From positions 558,001 to 622,000 of the forward strand of contig NZ_CP132295.1 of the NCBI RefSeq assembly GCF_030734285.1: a stretch of DNA of 64,000 nucleotides, read 5' to 3'. The stretch is from Natronococcus sp. AD-5. Its GTDB lineage: Archaea > Halobacteriota > Halobacteria > Halobacteriales > Natrialbaceae. The translations under genes were made by a program, and so were the position numbers. This document shows, piece after piece, positions 16,915 to 26,596 of the stretch (within the stretch, counting starts at the first letter, position 1; every line of letters begins with the position of its first letter). Below the pieces are notes generated by a model that saw only the letters and a program-made list of their open reading frames with translations, was not told the origin of the DNA and did not search any database.

Positions 16915-16999
16915 ACGTCAAACACGCCCACCACGAGTCGATCGAGCAGTTGACCGCAACGCTTGCTCGCACTCTCAGTGACGACGGGGGTGAGGAGTA

Positions 17000-17464
17000 A
17001 TGAGCGAGCAGTCGATCAAACTTGGTGACGTCTGTTTGGATCTCGCACAAGGGCGACCAGTGCACGTGGTCACCGATACTGGCCAAATCGTAGCTGAGTG
17101 GTCCGAGGCAAATAACTACAATTTGCTAGATAATTATGGAAACTCACGCTTCGACACAGCCGAAGACGATCGCGTGTTCGATGTCGTCTACTGTTCGAGC
17201 CTGAAGTCCAGGCCCTCGAAAACCTATGCATATCCGGAGTCGCGGCTTGGCCGCATCGAGAGCGAGGCAGCCGATGCTGGCCGCCAGGTTGCCGACCGCG
17301 TGGTCGTCGCTGTTCTTGAAGAGCTGTTCGAACGAGCAGCCACGGACGACGATGGAGCCGTGACCGTCCTCGAGCGCTATGCAACTGACGTGGGATATGC
17401 GGACGAAGCTGCTGAAGCGCGCGAACTGGCTGAGATCGACCGGATCATCGGAGGTGAGGTCTGA
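17000..17464 (+). CDS. Unknown acidic protein of the 16-18 kb operon
   Basis: 154 residues. N-terminal beta-rich part (IKLGDVCLDLAQGRPVHVVTDTGQIVAEW) and a helical C-terminal half (QVADRVVVAVLEELFERAATDD...). The N-terminus resembles a small barrel, but I do not recognise a family. The ATG overlaps a TAA upstream and its TGA overlaps the next ATG (TGATG at 17462-17466), so it is an internal operon gene. Confidence 0.65.
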   Translation: MSEQSIKLGDVCLDLAQGRPVHVVTDTGQIVAEWSEANNYNLLDNYGNSRFDTAEDDRVFDVVYCSSLKSRPSKTYAYPESRLGRIESEAADAGRQVADRVVVAVLEELFERAATDDDGAVTVLERYATDVGYADEAAEARELAEIDRIIGGEV

Positions 17465-17808
17465 TGGTGGCAGATCTACTAACATACATTGACGGCGCAG
17501 ACGCAGCCGACTGGACGCTCACCGAGTCGCAAGTCTGGGGGCTTCGTCAGGGCGTGCAGGCGGCAGTCGAACGTGGTGACGAGAGCTTGTCGCTTCCATC
17601 GTCGACACTCTCCGCCGAGCGGTGGCACCACTGGGGAATCGGCATCTCTGTCTGGCTCCACGAGAGTGGTGTTGTCATCCTCCAGAATGGCGAGGAAACG
17701 ATCGTGACCGACGTCTCGATGCTCGAACACGTCTCAGGGGTGTTGGCTGGAGCCCACGGGAAGATCGGCCGCGTGACGCGGATTAACCCAGATAGAGGTG
17801 ACGAGTGA
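17464..17808 (+). CDS. Unknown protein of the 16-18 kb operon
   Basis: 114 residues. WTLTESQVWGLRQGVQAAVERGDESLSLP then WHHWGIGISVWLHESGVVILQNGEETIVTD and SMLEHVSGVLAGAHGKIGRVTRI. A beta-sandwich-like middle with a C-terminal helix. A homologue of its last 28 residues is fused to a thioesterase fragment at 26260-26439. Coupled on both sides by one-base overlaps. Function unknown. Confidence 0.65.
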   Translation: MVADLLTYIDGADAADWTLTESQVWGLRQGVQAAVERGDESLSLPSSTLSAERWHHWGIGISVWLHESGVVILQNGEETIVTDVSMLEHVSGVLAGAHGKIGRVTRINPDRGDE

Positions 17809-18188
17809 TGGCGATCGTCGACACTGAAAAGCGGTATACTGGTGCGTTCGACACGGTGAAGTGTCCTGTCTGTGGCTCCGACGAATGGACACACCTTGTC
17901 TATCAGGGCGTTTTCTGTGCGGCCTGCAACACTCGGTGTACGCTACGTGAACCGTCTGGCGACCAAGGCTTTATCGCTGAGTTCGACGGCAAATACACGT
18001 GGTCCGTAGAAGAGGCTGAGCCGATTCCCGAGACTGACGAGTACGGCGCTCTCGCGTCGGGTAAGTAGCTTGGGACCGAGTCTCGTGGCTACGATCGCTA
18101 CTGGTTTTCGGCGTATGCAGCCCACGTCGATGGTCACGAGAGCGAGTGGGAGCCAGCGTGGGATCGAGACAGTGAACGCAGAGGTTGA
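17808..18188 (+). pseudogene. Zinc-ribbon protein truncated by an in-frame TAG
   Basis: 86 codons (ATG 17808 to TAG 18066-18068), then the same frame continues LGTESRGYDRYWFSAYAAH...EWEPAWDRDSERRG to TGA 18188. The intact relative at 27749-28153 reads GKWLGTE at this point, so the TAG replaces TGG (Trp). Ribbon motifs CPVCGSDEW and FCAACNTRC are present. The truncated product would still fold the ribbon. Last gene of the operon. Confidence 0.8.
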
Positions 18189-18249
18189 CTAGAGCTCAAT
18201 CAGACCGAAAACAACCAGTGACAGCACTGGATACCCAGTTCCCTGTTCG

Positions 18250-18282
18250 GTGGTGTTGTTGCCCCCTCGAGAGGGGTGGAGG
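18250..18282 (+). promoter_or_regulatory. Leader hairpin copy 6
   Basis: TGGTGTTGTTGC, then CCCCTC-ga-GAGGGG, then TGGAGG, 9 bases before ATG 18292. One of the best-paired copies. The gene it served is now destroyed by an IS. Confidence 0.75.
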
Positions 18283-18291
18283 TTTTTCCAG

Positions 18292-19156
18292 ATGATAGAT
18301 CGACCCGAGAGGTACTGTCTATAGTAAACATTAGAAATAATTGCTCATTTTGGGAATAGTGAGTTGATCAAGAGCGGTATCGATCGCTGTTGTCAGCTCA
18401 GAAAGCGAGTCGAAGAATCGATTGCTAAGTGCTGATTGTAGCTGTCTCCAGCACTCTTCGACTGGATTGAGTTCCGGTGAATACGCCAGTAACGTAACGA
18501 AGGCAAGGTCGTCACGGGCCGCCAGGTCCGTGACGGCCGACGCCTGGAAATACGGCGCTCCATCCAACACGATAATCAAGTTGTCTTCGAACTCTTTGCA
18601 TAATGCGAGAATGAAATCTGACGGTGGACTCGAACCGACTGAAGAAAACGTTGCGACCTCACTCGAGGATTTCGGTGCCGACGTGAGTCATCGCGACGCC
18701 GAAATGCGTCTTGACTGACCCGCTGCGAGCGAGTTCGGCGTCGACGACCGCGTCGAAGTTCGGTACTCGGAGGCCGGCAACATGGACTAGGCATCGCTGT
18801 TCGCGGATACAGCCGACGACCAGCAGACGCTAACGGGCGAGGACGCCAGCGCCAGTTCCTCTTCGATTCGCCTGGTGAGAACAGTGATTGAGCCCTCCGA
18901 GAGCACCCACAACGGCGAACGAAAGGTCACATATCCAGACCCGAGAACATGCATACTCGCGTTAGCCGCAGTGACTCCCGATCCGCTAGTCAAAGGCGGA
19001 TACACCCATGGTGATCTGTGTTCCCGCTGCGAGGCAGCGGTGTTGGCCGGACGATTCAATGAAGAGGGAGAGCAGTTTCTCGAGTGCGCAGCCAGTGGGC
19101 GAACGCTCACACCTGCTATCATTATGTTCACGCCGTCTCGCAGTAGTGAGTCATGA
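18292..19156 (+). pseudogene. Degenerate copy of the zinc-ribbon gene at 32858, split by an IS630 fragment
   Basis: Starts MIDRPER, matching MSDRPE at 32858. It is interrupted from about 18310 by IS630 sequence and resumes near 18624 with LEPTEENVATSLEDFGADVSHR. Stops follow at TGA 18716-18718 and TAG 18788-18790 (CAG in the intact copy). A frame change then leads to STHNGERKVT...LAAVTPDPLV.GGYTHGDLCSRCEAAVLAGR. Last Cys pair of the ribbon is lost. Clearly non-functional. Confidence 0.8.
18331..18612 (-). pseudogene. IS630-family transposase, C-terminal fragment
   Basis: Minus-strand frame ...DFILALCKEFEDNLIIVLDGAPYF, then LAYSPELNPVEECWRQLQSAL, to TAA 18331. The LDGAP Asp and the PELNPVEECW Glu are the last two residues of the DDE triad of IS630/Tc1-like transposases. 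The N-terminal two thirds, including the first Asp, are missing; the break joins the host gene near 18613-18624. Usual length is about 340 residues. Confidence 0.75.
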
Positions 19157-19989
19157 GCACATATAGGATTCTAACCGCTCTCAGCGGCACTCATTCATCG
19201 AGACCTGTTCTCTAATCCAAGCTTCCAGATCAATTCATTTCACAATTTGTGAGGTTATGCATAACACTAACATATATCTACACTGAAAAAGAATGTGTCC
19301 CACACCAAGCTGGGACGTCACGAACAGCACCTTGAACCAACCTACCCCATCGCTCCCGGAATTGATGGGCACTGGCAGGCGCCTGCTCATGCTTCTGTGA
19401 TCGCTTTGCGACCACATCCACGCGGTTCGGTACGCGGATCCGGCCAGCAGCGCACCGATAGGACTTTGCAGACCACGACGACACTATGGACTGGTGTACT
19501 GTCGCAACGCAATGCTTGAGGTCGGAAGGAAGCGGTTCTAAGCACTCCTTTATGAGTGATGTGAGAAATTCGAGATCAACGTGACGAGATACAACCTCTA
19601 GAGATCGCGCTACTTCTCGAGCAAACCACGAGTCACCTCGAGTGCTGGGGATCCGTGCTAAGACTGTGATAGTCTGACTATCGATCTCTGTTTCGTGCTT
19701 TACCAACCAACATCAAAGCGAGTTGGAATGGAAACGAAGCTCACTTCGAGAGATCTTTGTCAGTATCTTGGGGATCATTACGAACCAGAAACTAAATTCG
19801 TCTATCATTTCGACGGACGAGTGTCAGGACTGGCGGTTTGTTTGACTCGAATGTCACGCCTTTTGTACATCCGCACGAGCGTAGACTCTCATCTTCTTGT
19901 TCCTTGCCTCTCACACCGGTTAGGAAGAACCGAAAATGGCACTGAGTCGCGTGGTCTGAGATTGTTAGACGGCAGATCGAAGTGCAGTC
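19157..19989. other. Region without a clear gene; possible degenerate remnant on the minus strand
   Basis: A minus-strand frame at 19278-19706 (142 codons) reads MVKHETEIDSQTITVLARIP...FAREVARSLEVVSRHVDLEFLTSLIKECLEPLP, which looks like a protein at first and then becomes Arg/Gln-rich. It may be the worn end of a transposase, but I cannot name the family. 19707-19989 shows nothing convincing. Confidence 0.3.
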
Positions 19990-20565
19990 TCAGAGCTGTA
20001 CCATCGCATCAAGGATTCTGTTAACGAACTCGTCGTTCGTAATATCGCCGTCCAGGAACTCCCGCAGCCATGCGACGTCAAGGAAGAACGCGAACACCCG
20101 GTTTTTGTGCTCGTCAAGGAGGGTGAATTTGATCTCCTTGAGTTCTGCGAGGAACTCCTCGGCATCACGAATTCCACGGGCCAGACCGGGTGCAAGAGCT
20201 CGAAGCTCTTCGGCCAGTTCATCGCGATCGTCCGTCAGCAACATCACGCGTACGTTGAGTTTCTGTTTGCGGTATGTAACCTCCTTCACCTTAATAACAT
20301 CGCTATCGATCTGAAAGGCGTCGCGATCGAATCCGGGGATCTCCTTCTTCTCGTTGTTCTTATCATTCTTTTTGTTATCCTGTTTGTTGTCTTTCTTCTC
20401 GTTCTTCTCGGTCTTTTCGCCCTTTTTGTTGTCCTTCGTGTCGTTCTTGTCGTCTTTCTCGTCATCGGTCTGCGTCTTGCTCTTCTGATTAATGCTACTA
20501 GCACAGCCAGCCAGCACGGTTGCAAACGCGGTGCCACTGCCGAGGAGGATCTTTCGTCGCTCCAT
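19990..20565 (-). CDS. Secreted lipoprotein with Lys/Asp/Asn-rich linker
   Basis: 191 residues. MERRKILLGSGTAFATVLAGC carries twin arginines and a lipobox (LAGC, Cys 21), so Tat export and lipid anchoring are likely. Residues 26-75 are a repetitive linker of K, D, N, E and Q, unusually lysine-rich for a halophile. The remaining 110 residues are a compact alpha/beta domain (FQIDSDVIKVKEVTYRKQKLNVRVML...). Function unknown; surface protein. Upstream region is AT-rich. Confidence 0.75.
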   Translation of the reverse strand: MERRKILLGSGTAFATVLAGCASSINQKSKTQTDDEKDDKNDTKDNKKGEKTEKNEKKDNKQDNKKNDKNNEKKEIPGFDRDAFQIDSDVIKVKEVTYRKQKLNVRVMLLTDDRDELAEELRALAPGLARGIRDAEEFLAELKEIKFTLLDEHKNRVFAFFLDVAWLREFLDGDITNDEFVNRILDAMVQL

Positions 20566-20897
20566 ATTTTGCTACCCTATACCGATCGATATCAATAATT
20601 ACCTCCTACGAAAATATCGCTGTTCTCAGATAATGAGCCGACTCACTAATCAATTTCTAATACTGCTGGTCCTGTGAGCATCTTCCAGTAGTCACGCTGG
20701 TGCTTCAGTTAATCATAACCTTACAGCCATAGCCAAACTGGGAATGCATCGAAAGGAGCCGTGAAGTATGTCTACCACCTATCGTTCCCATACCCTCACA
20801 TTGCTCCCTAACGGGAACGAACGATGGTTTCTTAGTTGAAACGCAAAGCGTTAGTGCTTACTGTAAAGTTCGATGGGTGAGTCCCTCAGATAACATA
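20566..20897. other. Intergenic, no gene seen
   Basis: AT-rich near 20575-20640, probably containing the promoter of the lipoprotein gene (minus strand). The rest up to the winged-helix remnant has no supported feature. Confidence 0.4.
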
Positions 20898-21251
20898 TCA
20901 CTCGTTCTTGAAAACCTCAGCAGTCTCTTCAGCCAGGTCCTGATCTCGATATGAGCGTCCCTTTGTCCAGTAACACAGTGGATTACATGATGGCGACCCG
21001 AAGTCGTCGATGTGGTCGTACTTGTTTCGATGCTCAAGTGCTGACCGTCCAAGCGACGTGATCTCATACAGCCCAGACCGTTCGGCCGGACCGATCTTGC
21101 GAACAAGGCCGTAGTCCTCGAGCACCGGCAGTCTCGTGTGGATGTTCTTGCGGTTCTTGTAGGTGGAAGCAGCGAGGTTGGTCGCGATGTTGCGTCCCTT
21201 GTCGTCAAGTTCTTCGGGTATCAGAAAGTCGGTTGGTTGTCGTAGCCTCGT
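20898..21251 (-). pseudogene. Winged-helix regulator with lost start codon
   Basis: Paralogue of the gene at 8661-8930. The frame reads (T)RLRQPTDFLIPEELDDKGRN...IHTRLPVLEDYGLVRKIGPAERSG, then a longer tail rich in charged residues to TGA 20898. The codon in place of ATG is ACG (21249-21251) and a TAA lies six bases upstream, so no normal start remains. A GTG inside (VLEDYG) would give only the wing. Probably silent. Confidence 0.7.
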
Positions 21252-21936
21252 GAATTAACACGGATTTCTAATGTGGAATCTGCGAATATTTAGATTTTCC
21301 ACTGGGAACTATACTCTGTATGAGCCTAAACACCAACGCAGTCTAACGGACCCGATACTGATATCCTCACAGAATTAGCAACTCTCAAGCCTGAAAACCA
21401 CCCGAAGAGGATATCTTCAGGGGTCGATCCTCCCGCAGGGAGCCGACGTCACTGGAAGCCGATTCATCTCGCGGACCGCATTCATCGCTACGAGAGATTC
21501 ACACTTAGGTATACACTGTCTACGGCTCTTGATTCGTAACCATTCAGGGAACTGGATCAGAAGCTCGTCATTGCCAAGTCAGCCAAGCAGCTGCCACCGT
21601 AATCGGGTTTCCGTATCATCTTCCCCATCGTTAGTCACCACTCTGTGGCGAAACTCTCATATTCACTGTATTCGGTGATCTCCAGATCATAGAACAGTGA
21701 TACTCAACGATAACTAACTCTAAACCGCCAATCGGGTGGGCGGGTTATATCCGAGCATCGGAGTCGCAAGGCCCGACACACAAAGGTAGAGGCACTAAAT
21801 GAGCGTCAGTTCGAACTGTTACTCAAGGGCGCTCGCAATCTCGATGAACTGGATATTTTTAGTGTCTGAACTAGTCGAGTTCTTCAATTAAATCGATCAG
21901 AAACACGTTAGAGCGGTTAAGCCTATTATTTGGAAG
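21252..21936. other. Gene-free stretch
   Basis: About 680 bases of mixed composition with stops in all frames. No TATA box, repeat or fold stood out. Confidence 0.4.
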
Positions 21937-22509
21937 CTATGAGTCTTGGTTTCTGATCCGAACCATCTCCGGGTAGAGACATACATGTTGATTTTCATAC
22001 CCCTCGCTGTCAAGTAGCACTGTCGAGTCAAATGAAAGGTTTGATTCATTATCGTATATTCCTTTATGATCTTCAATAATAACGGACGATGGTTTTTCGA
22101 TGGTAAGTAACGGATCTGTCTCGACGACGACCAGTGATGGTTTCTGGGCCGTAAGCTCTCGCGCTGAGGTTTCTATTCTGTTCGGATCCTGTATGGCAAT
22201 TACACCTGGTCGCTTGATCAAAATATTCCCATTTCGAATCGTGATTTCCTCAGGCCGCACCTCTATTGGCAACTCGGGTGGAGGTGTCTCTTTCAGAGAA
22301 TCCCACGATCTATACTCACTAGATTTTTCTGATGATTCTCCGGCAGCATAGAAAAATAGGAGATAAAAAGCGACAATACCGCCCCATATTAGTAGAAATA
22401 TTATTATTACTATTGTATTAGGGCGTCTATTTGGTATTAATGATTCAACACTATTTTCCACAGAAAATAACAAAAATGTGAGCTTGAGTACTATTATTTT
22501 CCCTCCCAT
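21937..22509 (-). CDS. AT-rich single-pass membrane protein
   Basis: 190 residues. One strong membrane segment, about residues 32-57 (IVIIIFLLIWGGIVAFYLLFF). The outer part has repeated short beta-strand phrases (EEITIRNGNILI, GVIAIQ, SLVVVE, SSVIIED) suggesting a small beta-helix or beta-sandwich. Base composition is much more AT-rich than its neighbours, a sign of transfer from a different source. Family not recognised. Confidence 0.55.
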   Translation of the reverse strand: MGGKIIVLKLTFLLFSVENSVESLIPNRRPNTIVIIIFLLIWGGIVAFYLLFFYAAGESSEKSSEYRSWDSLKETPPPELPIEVRPEEITIRNGNILIKRPGVIAIQDPNRIETSARELTAQKPSLVVVETDPLLTIEKPSSVIIEDHKGIYDNESNLSFDSTVLLDSEGYENQHVCLYPEMVRIRNQDS

Positions 22510-22770
22510 TTAAATGGTTAATTATAGATGATCAGTATTAAGATTTATTTAGGACAGAATATGATTACCATTTGTTCATAAAAATGTTATAGTATTTAAT
22601 CTCTACTAATAATTTCCCCTTTATTAGACTTGATAGTGGTATCTTGGTGATACTATGTTTCATGTGCTGTTCCCCTTATCCACCACCTCCGTGATCTCGA
22701 GGCGGTGGGACCGGTGGTGATCGTGGTCGGATCATATTGGTAGATTCGGCGCGTGAGTCGGTCAGAACTG

Positions 22771-23720
22771 CTACCAGAATTTCGCCGCCACCCAATCACG
22801 ACGACCTTCGAACCAGATCCCACGATCGGCCGCGATCCGCGGGTAATCGATCGCCTCGGCGCTCGAGCTCTCGTAGAAGCCGTTTTTCTGCCACGGGTCG
22901 CGAACCTCGAGCCAACTCCTGAACTCGCCGAGTAAGCGGATATCCGTGCCGCGCCTGTCGCCGTCGAGGCTGTAATGATGCTACGGATCGACGACCTCGA
23001 GCGAGACGTGCATCGAGTGGTCGTCCGCGTCGTCGGATACTGCGCCGTCGTCGACACTCGTATCCACGATCGCGACTGTGACCGAGCTTATATCGGGAAG
23101 TGTCGAGAGGTCGTCGACGCCCATCGCCTCGCACGAATCTCGCAACGGTGTCTCGACCATGTCACCGTCAAACGCCACGAGATTGGGTTCGGGAACGCCG
23201 TCACCGAATGTATTCAGTAGTGTCGATTGCACGATGCCGAACGACGGCCAGACCCTCACTTTCGGGCGTGACTGATTCGGCGAATTCACGCTCTCGGTTG
23301 ACTTCGATGCTTTCGATGTAGCTGAGTGCCTACAGTCCGTCATTGTGAGCCGCTCGTGATTCCGAGCGTCGAGATCCTCTGGCGACGTGACGAGTATCGT
23401 CTGTCCCGTGCCATCGTGGCGGCTTCCCGAGATCTGGAAGGTGTCGTCATAATGCTCGAGTTCGTCCTTGAGCGCATCGAGGTTCTCTGCACGCTCGTCG
23501 GAATTGCTGCCCTCGACCGCGAAATCCAACTTGGACGGTCGTTGCTGTGGAGCACCACGTCGTCGGGCGTCTGCCAGCCGCAGATTCCGGGCAACGTTAC
23601 GGGAGTGAGACTCGCGAGTGGTGCCATCACGAGGCCAGCGCCGACGCTGTACAATACCTCTCGATGATAACCAGTTTCGTGAATCAATTCACGTGCAGTT
23701 TGCCAGTCTAAGTTTATCAC
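22771..23720 (-). pseudogene. Unrecognised conserved gene, broken by frameshift and TAG codons
   Basis: N-terminal segment MINLDWQTARELIHETGYHREVLYSVG...VVLHSND (23720 to about 23545), then a one-base shift into LDFAVEGSNSDERAENLDALKDELEHYDD...TGQTILVTSPEDLDARNHERL... to EVVDP, then TAG 22981-22983. The frame continues HHYSLDGDRRGTDIRLL...EVRDPWQKNGFYES...GIWFEGRRDWVAAKFW to TAG 22771. Two lesions in an otherwise coherent protein of about 315 residues. Function unknown. Confidence 0.6.
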
Positions 23721-23967
23721 TCATAGCAGCGCTCTCAAAGGATCACATCGAAACGTGGAGTGACGAGTGTGATGGCCTCATGAAGACTTTCTGACGGAGT
23801 GTTAGGCTTATTTTTGTGATTTAATAGGATTAGTCTGTCTCTGAAATAATTCCCCCTATGAATTTTGATGATCGCAAATCCCAACTGACAAAATAACGAT
23901 TTCTTCCCCTGGTGGGAGAGGGATATTAACTAACAGTTAGTGGTAGTTAATATCCCTACAGCTTTTT

Positions 23968-24390
23968 TCATGCAGACAAGATGTCCGCGAGGAGCCCGAG
24001 CTCGACATTGATTCCACTGTCACCAGATTCACCTTCCTGCTCTATCTCCTGGTCGATCTCAGCATCGTTACTCTGCTCAACATCCTGCTCCTGGTCTACA
24101 CTCGCCTCAGTGCTAGTCGCTCCGTCGCCACCATTATCACTGGAAGCGCCGTAAGCCTTCAGATTGTCTGCCTGGTCTCCACCACTAGTTGCTTCTGCGT
24201 CAGCGATACCGACCTGAGCGTTGTTATTTTCCTGGTTTATCTCGGCTTCCTGTTCGGCCTCCTGGTCCACGTCGCCAGTGTCGCCAGTGCTGACACTGAT
24301 ATTTTGCGCCGCGGCCGATCCTGCGAACCCCATCAGCATGAGGCCGCCGAACAATGCTACCGTCAGTGTGATTGTGAGTACACGCTTCAT
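23968..24390 (-). CDS. Secreted Gln/Asn/Glu-rich repeat protein
   Basis: 140 residues. Signal peptide MKRVLTITLTVALFGGLMLMG...AAA (about 1-28, Sec type). The mature chain has alternating hydrophobic/polar repeats, DVDQEAEQEAEINQENNNAQ and VDQEQDVEQSNDAEIDQEIEQ, ending in a short hydrophobic tail (VELGLLADILS). The regularly spaced Gln/Asn pattern is somewhat like curlin-type or other fibre-forming proteins, but that is a guess. AT-rich flanks; single gene. Confidence 0.7.
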   Translation of the reverse strand: MKRVLTITLTVALFGGLMLMGFAGSAAAQNISVSTGDTGDVDQEAEQEAEINQENNNAQVGIADAEATSGGDQADNLKAYGASSDNGGDGATSTEASVDQEQDVEQSNDAEIDQEIEQEGESGDSGINVELGLLADILSA

Positions 24391-25351
24391 GGCTTTTTAG
24401 AGGCACGCACCAGTATCGCGATCGCTGTAGCTAATTGTGGTCAGCTTCGTCTCTTGGTGCTGGCACGTTACCCAGTCGCACTTTATTACAGAGCCCCATT
24501 TGAATCCAAAGAATAGTTTCGAGACGAATCGCTGGGTTGGCACAGTAGGATACACGCGACCAGTAGAAGAATGCCAGACAGAATTGACCCCTCTTCAGAG
24601 TCACTGTGTGTCACTGTTTCAGAACTGTTTTTTGTTCATCTCCTCATTATTGTCATTAGGCTATCTACACTCATTATAGATCCACCACATCGTATTAATT
24701 TCATATAGCGAATACACATTTATACTCCTATATTCGGATCTATTGCTGGTTTTTGTCGTTCATTATTTTACTCAATGGCAGCGATACAGAAGCAGTCGTT
24801 CTTCATAGTCACTCTTATTTATTGAATGGGATGGGAACTAAAACAGTTTTTATAGTAATTTAACCTACATACTGCAAACAGTCTAAGGATTCTTTATGCT
24901 CCAAAGCGAGGTCTCGTACGCACCGCAAGGTGCACTGAGATTGGTCGTTTCATCCGGTGGGTGAGACACACGCGCGTTGCCCAACACGTGTTTTTGTGAT
25001 CACCCATCGGGTTTCCTGCCAAACTCTCAAAAGATCTCTGATTATCGAACTAAGCGTACCAGTCCTCATTCTCTAAGATAGGATTCAAAGCCTCTAATCT
25101 AACGGTCGCGGGTGAACTACGCATGTGATGGTCACGTGTACTCCCTTGGTTCTGGTTGCTCCATTGGTGGAACCGCTGATGCGAGAGTTTATGATTGGTC
25201 CTGGCACAACCGGATCCAGCTATCACACCCATTCGTCATTGATGAATAAATTAGCCACTCTCTAAGAATTACCCTCTATTGCAGAGTTATTTCACAAATA
25301 TATTCTGAACATTAAATTAATAATCCTATAGACCGAGACTTTGATTGCCAC
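24391..25351. other. Long AT-rich non-coding stretch
   Basis: No gene seen over about 950 bases. 24900-25015 is GC-richer and able to fold (see the hairpin at 24952-25012). The last 60 bases before 25352 contain attaaattaataatcc, a likely TATA region for the dehalogenase gene. Low-complexity A/T tracts dominate 24690-24890. Confidence 0.45.
24952..25012. ncRNA. Possible structured RNA (hairpin with long loop)
   Basis: ATCCGGTGGGTGA (24952-24964) pairs with TCACCCATCGGGT (25000-25012), about 12 of 13 bases. Within the loop ACACG and CGTGT can also pair. It stands as a GC-rich island in an AT-rich gene-free zone. No known RNA family recognised; not a tRNA. Confidence 0.25.
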
Positions 25352-26065
25352 ATGTCCAGTATTGAGGTAGAGACGATCCAAGAAGAGGCAGAAGTACTCG
25401 CATTCGACCTATGGGACACACTACTCAATCGTGAAGCGACGTTAGTCCCTGCGCTGAGTGCATTGCTCAACGACCACGGGAGCGATTACGACCCCGAGAT
25501 CCTGCTTCGCCGGTATTTGGCCATGCACTTCCGGGACTCGATGATCGATTCGTTGATCCCGGGGCCCCACACCCCATTCAAGGAAATCAGCCGTCGAGCC
25601 CTCAGCTACCGGCTAAAGCAAATCGATCTCGACGTTCCTGACGAGGAGGTTCGTGATGTCATCCGGCAGTGGAAAATGCTCCAACCATACCCAGACGTCG
25701 ACGCTGCATTAGACCGCTTGGGCGAGGAGTACAAACTGGTTGGCCTCTCGAACGGCGATCCTGATATGCTTGATGCTGTCCGTCCAAACTTCGATACGGA
25801 GCTAGACGGTGTAGTGTCGGTTGCTGATGCCGGTGCGTACAAACCACACCGAGCGTCATATGATCTGTGCTGTGAAGAATTCGATGTTGCAGCTCATCAG
25901 GTCGTGTTCGTAACTGCCCACACATTTGATCTTGTGGGTGCGAAGGCGATCGGAATGCGCGGAGCATTCCTGAACAGGCACGAGAATCCATACGGTAGCT
26001 GGATTCACCAGCCGGATATTACCGTTGCCGACACCGAAGAGTTGGCTAATGTGTTAACTTCATAG
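25352..26065 (+). CDS. Haloacid dehalogenase type II (HAD superfamily)
   Basis: 237 residues. HAD motif I is AFDLWDTLL (nucleophile Asp 19). Motif II is GLSNGD. The motif III Lys is in AGAYKPHRASY. The C-terminal motif VTAHTFDLVGAKAIGMRGAFLNR is close to the VAAHxxDxxGAxxxGxxxAxxxR signature of L-2-haloacid dehalogenases. It would hydrolyse a carbon-halogen bond of 2-haloacids, or act on a related small phosphate ester. Monocistronic, with an AT-rich promoter just upstream. Confidence 0.85.
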   Translation: MSSIEVETIQEEAEVLAFDLWDTLLNREATLVPALSALLNDHGSDYDPEILLRRYLAMHFRDSMIDSLIPGPHTPFKEISRRALSYRLKQIDLDVPDEEVRDVIRQWKMLQPYPDVDAALDRLGEEYKLVGLSNGDPDMLDAVRPNFDTELDGVVSVADAGAYKPHRASYDLCCEEFDVAAHQVVFVTAHTFDLVGAKAIGMRGAFLNRHENPYGSWIHQPDITVADTEELANVLTS

Positions 26066-26259
26066 GGGAAACCGGGACTGCATCATCTTTACCGAAGTAA
26101 CTGTCTGAAGGCACTGGTCAGGGTTGGTACCGCTTCAACCCCAGAAAAGAGACGACTACAACTACCAAGAAAACGTGATCCAACCAACGAATCTGTACAA
26201 ACGACTCGCTCTCAGCGTCCTGGGTCCTACCGACAGTAGGTACAGAAGGGAAGAAGCAC

Positions 26260-26439
26260 ATGAACAAATTCAACTACGTCAAGAACCTCGCCGTTCGATT
26301 CGGCGATCTCGATACGCTTGGCCACGTGAACAATGTTGCATACGTCGGGTATCTCGATGCTCGAGCATGTTTCGGGAGTACTGGCCGGCGCACATGGAAC
26401 GGTCGGACGGATTACGCGTGTGGATCCGAGCGAAGATGA
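26260..26439 (+). pseudogene. Chimeric fragment: thioesterase N-terminus joined to a cassette-gene C-terminus
   Basis: The ATG frame reads MNKFNYVKNLAVRFGDLDTLGHVNNVAYVGYLD, the start of a hot-dog thioesterase (VRF.D.D..GHVNN..Y). It then breaks at about 26358. In another frame the next 85 bases read SMLEHVSGVLAGAHGTVGRITRVDPSED, homologous to the end of the gene at 17464-17808. The shared word atctcgatgctcga at the join suggests recombination through short homology. Confidence 0.75.
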
Positions 26440-26553
26440 GACGTAATATTCGATTCTTCGATCAACCCTGTTGACTGTCTCCATCGTAGGCTCCACGGCG
26501 ACCGCGACCGCATCAATCAGTGACTGCCATCACACCGCACGACCGCGCCGCAC

Positions 26554-26587
26554 GTAGTGTTGTTGCCTCCTCGAGAGGGGTGGAGGG
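26554..26587 (+). promoter_or_regulatory. Leader hairpin copy 7
   Basis: GTAGTGTTGTTGC, then CTCCTC-ga-GAGGGG (one G-U pair), then TGGAGGG, 9 bases before ATG 26597. Confidence 0.75.
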
Positions 26588-26596
26588 TTTGAACCG

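Noticed and set aside
24900-25015. tRNA gene
   Set aside because: No acceptor stem, T-loop or anticodon arm pattern could be placed.
26227-26496. 89-codon minus-strand ORF
   Set aside because: Antisense of the thioesterase/cassette chimera, which is recognisable on the + strand.
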